In this document: piece after piece, positions 57,301-64,000 of the stretch
How positions within the stretch are numbered: the stretch's first letter is position 1
Layout: every line of letters begins with the position of its first letter
Assembly: GCA_028023455.1 (NCBI GenBank)
Contig: JAQFVV010006245.1
Span: 6,135,276 to 6,199,275 of the forward strand
Source of the DNA: Epiperipatus broadwayi
Taxonomy: Eukaryota; Onychophora; Udeonychophora; Euonychophora; Peripatidae
DNA length: 64,000 bases
Direction of reading: 5' to 3'
Position numbers and translations under genes: made by a program
The notes under the pieces: generated by a model
Told to the model about the DNA's origin: nothing
Databases searched by the model: none
Seen by the model: only the letters and a program-made list of their open reading frames with translations

Positions 57301-60300
57301 AATATAATCAATAATTAACTTTTTAAAGATAAATTCTACATATAAATGAAATATTAAAAAAAAATCATTTGGTCAGTTTTTGGAGCTTGAATGATATTTG
57401 AGCATCAAAATTTTAGTTTGAGCATAATAATTTCATTGACTTGATCAAACTGAATTTTCTTTACTTCACTTTCCTCATCTGGGAATGAATTTAGTGATTT
57501 TTAGTTGAGACCCAACTCTCTCATCACTGCACTAAACCATGCAAAACTGCTAAAATATTTCACATATTATAATGTGAGAAAATTTTCCATCAATTAATAA
57601 TTTATATGACTGATTAATACAATTCAACATAATCATTTTTTTCTTTTGCATCACACCAATGGATCCTTATCATTTAGCAGAAATTATTTATATAATGAAA
57701 TCAGGAATACAACAAATTATATGAGAAAAAGTAAAAATAAATAAAAGATAATGTAAAATGGTTCATTTTTTATTCCTTTTGATGAAGCTATACCTTATGG
57801 TGTTCTTGCAATTCATTATAGTGAATCTCAATTTATCATTTGTCAAGGGAAATGATAGACATAAAAAAATGATAGCATCCAAAACCTATTAAAATTATTG
57901 ATAATTCAAAAATTCCCTATCTACTATTTGAAAAAATTTTGATTTATATATACAGTATATATATGTAATTAATAAAACAAGTCATACATTTCATAACTTG
58001 CTTTTAAGCTTGCATTTAAATGATCACTAGATGGAACTTACCAATAGCTCTAATCAAGCTTTATTCTTTCTCTTTCGGCATTTATAAAATAAAGCTTGAT
58101 TAGAGCTATTGGTAAGCTCCATCTAATGATCTGTATATATATATATATAACAGTATTTACATATGACTATAAAATCAGGGTTAATATTAATTATAATAAT
58201 TAGATACTAAGTATAGTATTTTTTCCTAATAATCATTTTGTTTAATATCTCTTACTGACATTTGCTTCAATTTAAAATATAGAGTTTAATATGCTTTGGA
58301 GTTAACCCAAGACTCTGACAAATTTATTTCTCTATATCCATTCATTGATTTAAATAGTAATAGTAGCTGATTCAATTGAAACGTTATGAAAAAAAAGTGT
58401 TTGTGAGAGGGACAATTTTTGTCTGGATTCTGAATAAACTTCAATAATTTTTGATAGCTCATTTTTTAAAAATTAGCAACTGTAGGTATAAGAAAAATTT
58501 AAAAGAATTTAAAATAAAAAAATCTTATGTTTTGAAAAAATTATAAGACTGTTCTACATGTATACGTTACTTTATGATTAAAATTCATGAAAACTTAATT
58601 ACTAAAACATTATTCAATAATGATCAAATTAATTATATGTGTATGTATAAATATATGTATACAGTAAATAGTATTTGCATGTTATTTTATAATTTAAAAA
58701 AAAGCTAACCATGTTAAAAAATGTTTCCACTGACCATGCCGATGATAGATACAATAAAATTGCAGAAAACAGATAACGGATGTGGGAAAATGATACACAT
58801 GTGAACAACTGCAGATCAAGTCATTAAAAAAACAGGGTGCAGCAAGATAATTTTCCAAACTCAGTATTGCAATTTGAAAACTGTAATAATATTATCATCC
58901 ATAATGTCAACTCATGAGTTTTGCTATGAATCCTAAATTGTTTTGCACTTTACCAGTAATTAATTAAATATAAAATTCTTCCCATGGTTTTAAATAATAT
59001 TAAATATAAAAATGTTTATAACAAAATTAAAATTTCAGAAATTTAAAGGCTGTTTGGAAAGGGGGAATCTTTCAATTAGTGGTTGATCTTAAAGATTAAA
59101 TATTAGAATTACTATATTATTATTTTTTTTCTTAAGGAGAGGAAGACAGAATGAAAATTATTGAATTTTTTTTTTTTTAAACCAATCCAATTTAAGGGTT
59201 ATAATTTGTTGTCAATGTTAAAACTGAAATAACTTTACTAATGCTATGTAAAAAAAAACAACAACACATTTCTTTTTAAATCAATAACTCTGCTTAAATA
59301 AAAAATCTTTTTTTGTAGTGAATAAAAATGCACACATATACACACACACAAACATACATAGGATGACAGATTTCCCTCATTTAGAAAAAATATTTTCCAC
59401 AAAAAAACAAATAAATAAATTTATTTTTTTCTCTAGAAATGTTTCGGTATTGACTATTTTATTTTTTTTGCACATTATTTATAAAATGAAATAAACCATG
59501 TTACATTCATAAAACTTAAAAAAATACAAGCAAAATATTTATACAATTGAAAACATTGAATATATTATTGTACTGTAATCCAAAAATATAGTCATTTTAT
59601 ATACTTGTATATGTAAGTATTTGTTTAAATCAGTGATGCCTTTCAAAAGAAACAATGTTAGCCATTCAGAAATTCTAAGTACATTTAATAAATACATTTA
59701 TAAAGAATGAAAAATTTTGTATATGGCATTGTTAAAAATGATTATTATTGAATAAGGAGTAAGATTGGTAGTTGATATATCATGATGGTATATTCAACTA
59801 TATTTTTTGTTTTGGTAAAAAAATTATAACAAGTCTTTTTAAAATAATATATTAAATATTAATTTAAAATTTTATCAATTACTTATCTGATTTAAAATAT
59901 CAAAATTATTAGGTTTATGGTTAAAAAAAGAAATATAGACATGGTTTCCTTTGAATAAAAACCACTGACATTTATATGTGTGTGTGTTTATATATATTAC
60001 ATTTAAGGCAAGGAATGATATGACAATAAATAATTGCCGTGTTTTGGTCTTAAACCAGAGTATAAGAATAAATTTTCTGATATAGATTTTGATTCTTTTC
60101 TGAAATTCCATTGTAACTTACTTTTCTAAAATAATTTGTATTAAAAATGACTTCATACTTAAATACTGAAATACATTTTTTTTATTGATTTACAGATATT
60201 TTTTAAAAGATATATTGCACAATCAATACTTTAATTACACATTTACAAACACAGTCCCAGAGTCATATCCAGTCTTGTTGAAATTCGTAAAAAAAAAAAC

Positions 60301-61800
60301 AAGGGCTAATGGTCATACATAAATATATAGTAAATTGGGATGTTAAAAAAATATTTTTTTTTTCTAAAAATATATATTTAATTTTTTAAATATTGTTTTG
60401 TAAAACAATCTCTTCTAAGAATATTTTTTCTTTTTTAGCTTTCATCAACAACAACAAAAAAAAGGAAGTAGGGGAAGAGAAAATAAGAAAAAAAAGTGCA
60501 CATAAATAAAAAAACAAACAGAATATTTTAATAATTATCATTAATAACATACTTTTTTTTAAAAAAAAAAAGTATACATATTTACTGGAAATTGTTTCAA
60601 TGATTTGAGAAGAGAAAGACACACATTTCCTTTTTTTGATTATAACATTATTAATTTAATTTATTATAATTATTTCAAAGTAACTTTAACTTTGTATTAT
60701 TTTCATTTTACATTATATATCTACATAATTTGCATATTTTAATATAGCTACACAAATTTTAATAAAAATATAATAGATAAAGTTTTAATTAAATTGTACA
60801 CAAAGTTATAAAAGAATCTCTGATAATGTACATGGATTATTGCAGTCATACAACAGCATGTGTATGTGAAGTACATCTGCATATACAAGTACACCAGTGG
60901 TAAATTCTTTGCTATGGTTTACACTTTAAGGATACAATTAAATTTTAATAAAATTTATAATAGCATTTTTATATTCTATTATCTTTTCTTTTTTTAATTT
61001 CCAGTTTTAAATTACAATTTAAGATTGTGTTCTTCCATTTTTTAAATTAAATACGAAAAACTTCACTTTTAAAACAGAGAAACAATACATGCTGAAGTTT
61101 TTATTATAATGTACAACTATTTAAAAATAATTTTACTTTTATTTTTACATTAAGGGTTGGTTAAAAGTTATATCTAAGTATATGCCAATAAAACATCCAA
61201 ATTTTATCACTATTTTTTTGAGAAAAAGATATATCTATTTTATTTGAAAGACAAATTACAATACAACTTTACTCTTCCCAAGAGGTGCATTCATTATTTC
61301 TATTTCCAGTTAGTTAATTTAATAAATTGACAATAACAACAACAACAACAAAAAAAAACCACAATAAAAAAAGAGCAAGAAAGAGAAAAATAATGGGGGG
61401 GGGGGGGAGAAATAAAATATTTAATTAATTTAATTTTTTGTTTTGCTTTAAAAACTTATTAAGATTTTAAAAAAAAGCAATAAGTCAAGTTCGAACCAAA
61501 ATATAATAATGGCAATTTCAGAAAAAAGGTGAAGCAAAAAAAAAGTGTTTTAAAATTATTTGATTTGCACCATCACCCTTTTAAGGCACTGAAAGTATTG
61601 AGAGAGTCTATATTTAAAAATGAAAATGTGACCTTCAATTGATTTATTAAACTGGAGGGAACGGAGAATCAAAAAATGATATTAACATTGCATCTTTCAT
61701 TAGAAGTTATGAAATCAAAACTGCCCTCCATAGATAAATGTCTTTGAAGAAAGATGGCATATTTTATAATTTGATTTAAAAGTTAAAATCTCTTAATAAA
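54400..61800 (-). other. AT-rich stretch, possibly the long 3' UTR of the gene at 61802
   Basis: No gene is supported on either strand. On the - strand this DNA lies downstream of the stop codon at 61802-61804, so part of it may be a multi-kilobase 3' UTR. Many AATAAA strings on the - strand prevent choosing an end. Notable local items: a (TA)-rich run at 56813-56828, a hairpin at 58022-58131, and a G-run at 61396-61408. Confidence 0.35.
58022..58131 (-). repeat. Near-perfect hairpin: 44-bp arms, 22-base loop
   Basis: The left arm 58022-58065 (starting GATCACTAGATGGAAC) and right arm 58088-58131 (ending CTCCATCTAATGATC) are reverse complements at 42 of 44 positions. In a - strand transcript both mismatches become G-U pairs; in a + strand transcript they are C-A mismatches. 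Ends are GATC...GATC, and the loop contains TTCGG. It may be a small MITE or a transcribed structured RNA. No second copy was seen. Confidence 0.8.
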
Positions 61801-61801
61801 A

Positions 61802-61921
61802 TTAAGCTTCAGTTTCTTGAAGCTGAGTGGTGGGGAAATTCAAGACCAGATTTAAATGAAATGAAGGATGATAAAATGCAAAGATATCAGCTACAAGTGT
61901 CAGGCTCACACCAATATTTAC
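61802..61921 (-). CDS. Terminal coding exon of an unidentified - strand gene
   Basis: Read on the - strand, a good acceptor (TTTTTTTATTTTGTTTTTAG, ending at 61922) precedes an open frame of 39 codons. It begins VNIGVSLTLVADIFAFYHPS and ends with FPTTQLQETEA before TAA (61802-61804). The exon length is a multiple of three, so the preceding intron is in phase 0 if this frame is right. The first half is hydrophobic and could be part of a membrane segment; the tail is polar and acidic. Base composition is clearly less AT-rich than the flanks. Earlier exons would lie beyond the window. I do not recognise the family. Confidence 0.5.
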   Translation of the reverse strand, partial: VNIGVSLTLVADIFAFYHPSFHLNLVLNFPTTQLQETEA

Positions 61922-62771
61922 CTAAAAACAAAATAAAAAAATACATTAATAACAATATTTAAAGAAAATAATAAATTAAATGTTTACTTATCCTATTGAA
62001 TGTTATTTATTCAATTAAAATTTTATATTTCCTATCCATTTGTTTAATTTATTTTAGTTCTCTTTTAACTAAATTTGCCTTAATTTGCTTTTATTTCCTA
62101 ACTTTACCCTATGTATCCATTTTTAGTTTTATCTAATATTAAATTAATAATAACAAAATAATCTTGAAGTATATATTTATGTAAAGGAATTTATATAAGT
62201 TTTTGTTTTGTGTGCCAATTTATTTCATTTTTTATTAATAATTTACAATTTCATATCATGTAGCTTACATTAACAAATGTATACGCACAACCATATACTT
62301 TTTTTTTTTTTTGCACAGAAATCTAATAGATTATTAGATTTATTGTTCTTATTTTCTATAATTTCATCAAATTTTTGAGTATTTATAAACTATTTGTCAT
62401 AAAAAAGCTGTAGCAAGAAAATAAAAAATATATAAATATTGTTCTATTTGATATTTAAAATAAAATAAAAAAATCTTGGGAAAAAAATTCAGATTTTAGT
62501 TATATTTATTTTATTATTCATTATACCAAACAAAATATATCTTTATAAGTTAAATTTATTTAAGGATATACAAATCACACTATAAATTGTAATAAGAGCA
62601 GATATTCATTCTTCAACATCTATTCTTGCAATACTTTTTAATTTTTTAAATATGCAAAAATAGATAATGCAGTAAACATGACAATTTAAAAAGTTAGTTA
62701 AGGAAATTTAATTAATAAAAATTGAAAATCCTTGATATCAGCAAAACTTGTTGCAATGGCTTCAAAATGAT

Positions 62772-63125
62772 TTAACCCTTTGAGACCGAAAACCGCCTGT
62801 TTACGCATTAAAAAAAGTTTACAATTTCGACCGCAATAGCGTGCAAACCGTATACGTCACAGTTACGCTTTTTTTTTCTTTCATTTTTCTATCTTTTTGT
62901 ACGTCTAAAAATTTTTTCTGTGCGATGAAAATTAATTTTTTATAGCAATTTTTGTAAAGTACATTATTAAAATTTTGTAATTTTTTTTATCTTTCTAGAT
63001 TTTATCAACCGATAAAAAAAATATACGGAGAAAACAATTATTTTCGCCGCTAAACGTAATTACGTTTCTAACGAACTTTTCTGTTGATGTGTTTGATTTT
63101 GAGGTTTCGTATTCCCCATTACCTG
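62772..63125 (+). mobile_element. piggyBac-like transposon end
   Basis: TTAA at 62772 is followed at once by CCCTTTGAGACCGAAAACCG. piggyBac-type elements insert at TTAA, and many begin with CCCT or CCCTTTG. The next 350 bp has many CpGs (ACGCATT, GCGTGC, ATACGTCAC, TTACGC) in DNA otherwise almost free of them, like the subterminal regions of such elements. No transposase frame and no second end was seen; the tandem array at 63234 may lie inside or may have replaced the interior. The assignment is by end similarity only. Confidence 0.35.
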
Positions 63126-63233
63126 TAAGTATTCAACATTCATCATCATCATCTCCCACTAATATATAATAATTGCTTGTAATTCCTTTGGGTTATTTAT
63201 TTATTTTATTTACTGTTTTTATACATTTCATTG

Positions 63234-63885
63234 TAGATAAGTTTTTATTCATTTTATAGCATACTTTGCTATTATGGTTTGCTATGTAATAATGCATAAT
63301 TTAGCTCACTCTACCCTCATGATATTCCAATAATGTAGTAATTATTTTTTACATGCATAACTTAGAATTTACTACGTTTTTATTCATTTCATTGTAGATA
63401 ACTTTTTATTCATTTTATAGCATACTTTGAGATAACTTTTTATTCATTTGATAGCATACTTTGCTATTATGGTTTGCTATGTAATAATGCATAATTTAGC
63501 TCACTCTTACCCTCATGATATTCCAATAATGTAGTAATTATTTTTTACATGCATAACTTAGAATTTACTACATTTTTATTCGTTCTTATTATAGATAACT
63601 TTTTATTTATTTGATAGCATACTTTGCTATTATGGTTTGCTATGTAATAATGCATAATTTAGCACACTCTTACCCTCATGATATTCCAATAATGTAGTAA
63701 TTATTTTTTACATGCATAACTTAGAATTTACTACGTTTTTATTCATTTCATTGTAGATAACTTTTTATTCATTTTATAGCATACTTTGCAGATAACTTTT
63801 TATTTATTTGATAGCATACTTTGCTATTATGGTTTGCTATGTAATAATGCATAATTTAGCTCACCCTTACCAGTTGCTCCACATC
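63234..63885. repeat. Nested tandem repeat, about 163-bp unit with optional 31-34-bp insert
   Basis: The block TTTGCTATTATGGTTTGCTATG recurs at 63265, 63460, 63623 and 63820, that is, at steps of 195, 163 and 197 bp. The longer units contain an extra copy of GATAACTTTTTATTCATTT...AGCATACTTTG before the block. The remainder (CTCATGATATTCCAATAATG and ACATGCATAACTTAGAATTT) is nearly identical between units, so the array is recent. It is flanked by short ATC/CAT runs at 63138-63152 and 63881-63893. Confidence 0.9.
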
Positions 63886-64000
63886 ATCATCATCAGTTAT
63901 TTTGAAATTGATTTTGCTCATGCATTTATATTTTCAACAATTTGCAAACTGTCTTCAAACTATCCACTCTGTTCTGTGAAACTAACAAGGTGAAAAAATA

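Noticed and set aside
60386-60622. 78-codon - strand frame rich in Phe and Leu
   Set aside because: Produced by A/T homopolymer runs; no sign of a gene.

Overview
The window is very AT-rich (roughly three quarters A+T) eukaryotic DNA. Spliceosomal introns with GT/AG borders, non-LTR and LTR retrotransposon remains, a DNA-transposon-like end and standard-code exons all point to a metazoan, most likely an invertebrate with large introns. I cannot place it to phylum. Nearly all long open frames are decayed retroelement pieces or chance frames.

The best-supported host gene is PET100, the small mitochondrial assembly factor of cytochrome c oxidase. It lies on the + strand as three short exons (12524-12610, 17250-17282, 49901-49954), all joined in phase 0. 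A polyadenylation signal follows 69 bases after the stop. The usual tiny first exon was not found and may lie before base 1. The introns are 4.6 kb and 32.6 kb long. A second host gene probably enters from the right on the - strand: its last coding exon is 61802-61921, followed by AT-rich DNA that could be a long 3' UTR. A third possible terminal exon (54235-54380, +) is weakly supported.

Layout: 1-1445 holds a Ty3/gypsy LTR and integrase tail (-) and a purine tract. 6985-11925 holds two head-to-tail copies of one non-LTR family (+). 12524-49954 is PET100. Its first visible intron holds an RTE-type endonuclease scrap and a solo gypsy LTR. Its second intron holds a run of mostly antisense LINE remains (17.3-31.6 kb), a third copy of the left-hand LINE family (32.1-34.4 kb), a C-rich degenerate repeat field, a 2.4-kb foldback element (35.78-38.23 kb), another LINE ruin, and an LTR element with a broken gag (40.2-47.5 kb). 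50-61.8 kb is AT-rich with one internally deleted RTE fragment and a striking 44-bp-stem hairpin. The right end has a piggyBac-like terminus at a TTAA and a nested tandem repeat array.

I saw no CRISPR array, rRNA, convincing tRNA gene or bacterial-type operon. The most unusual structures are the huge introns of a tiny gene, the foldback element with unequal internal repeat counts, and the hairpin whose only mismatches become G-U pairs on one strand.
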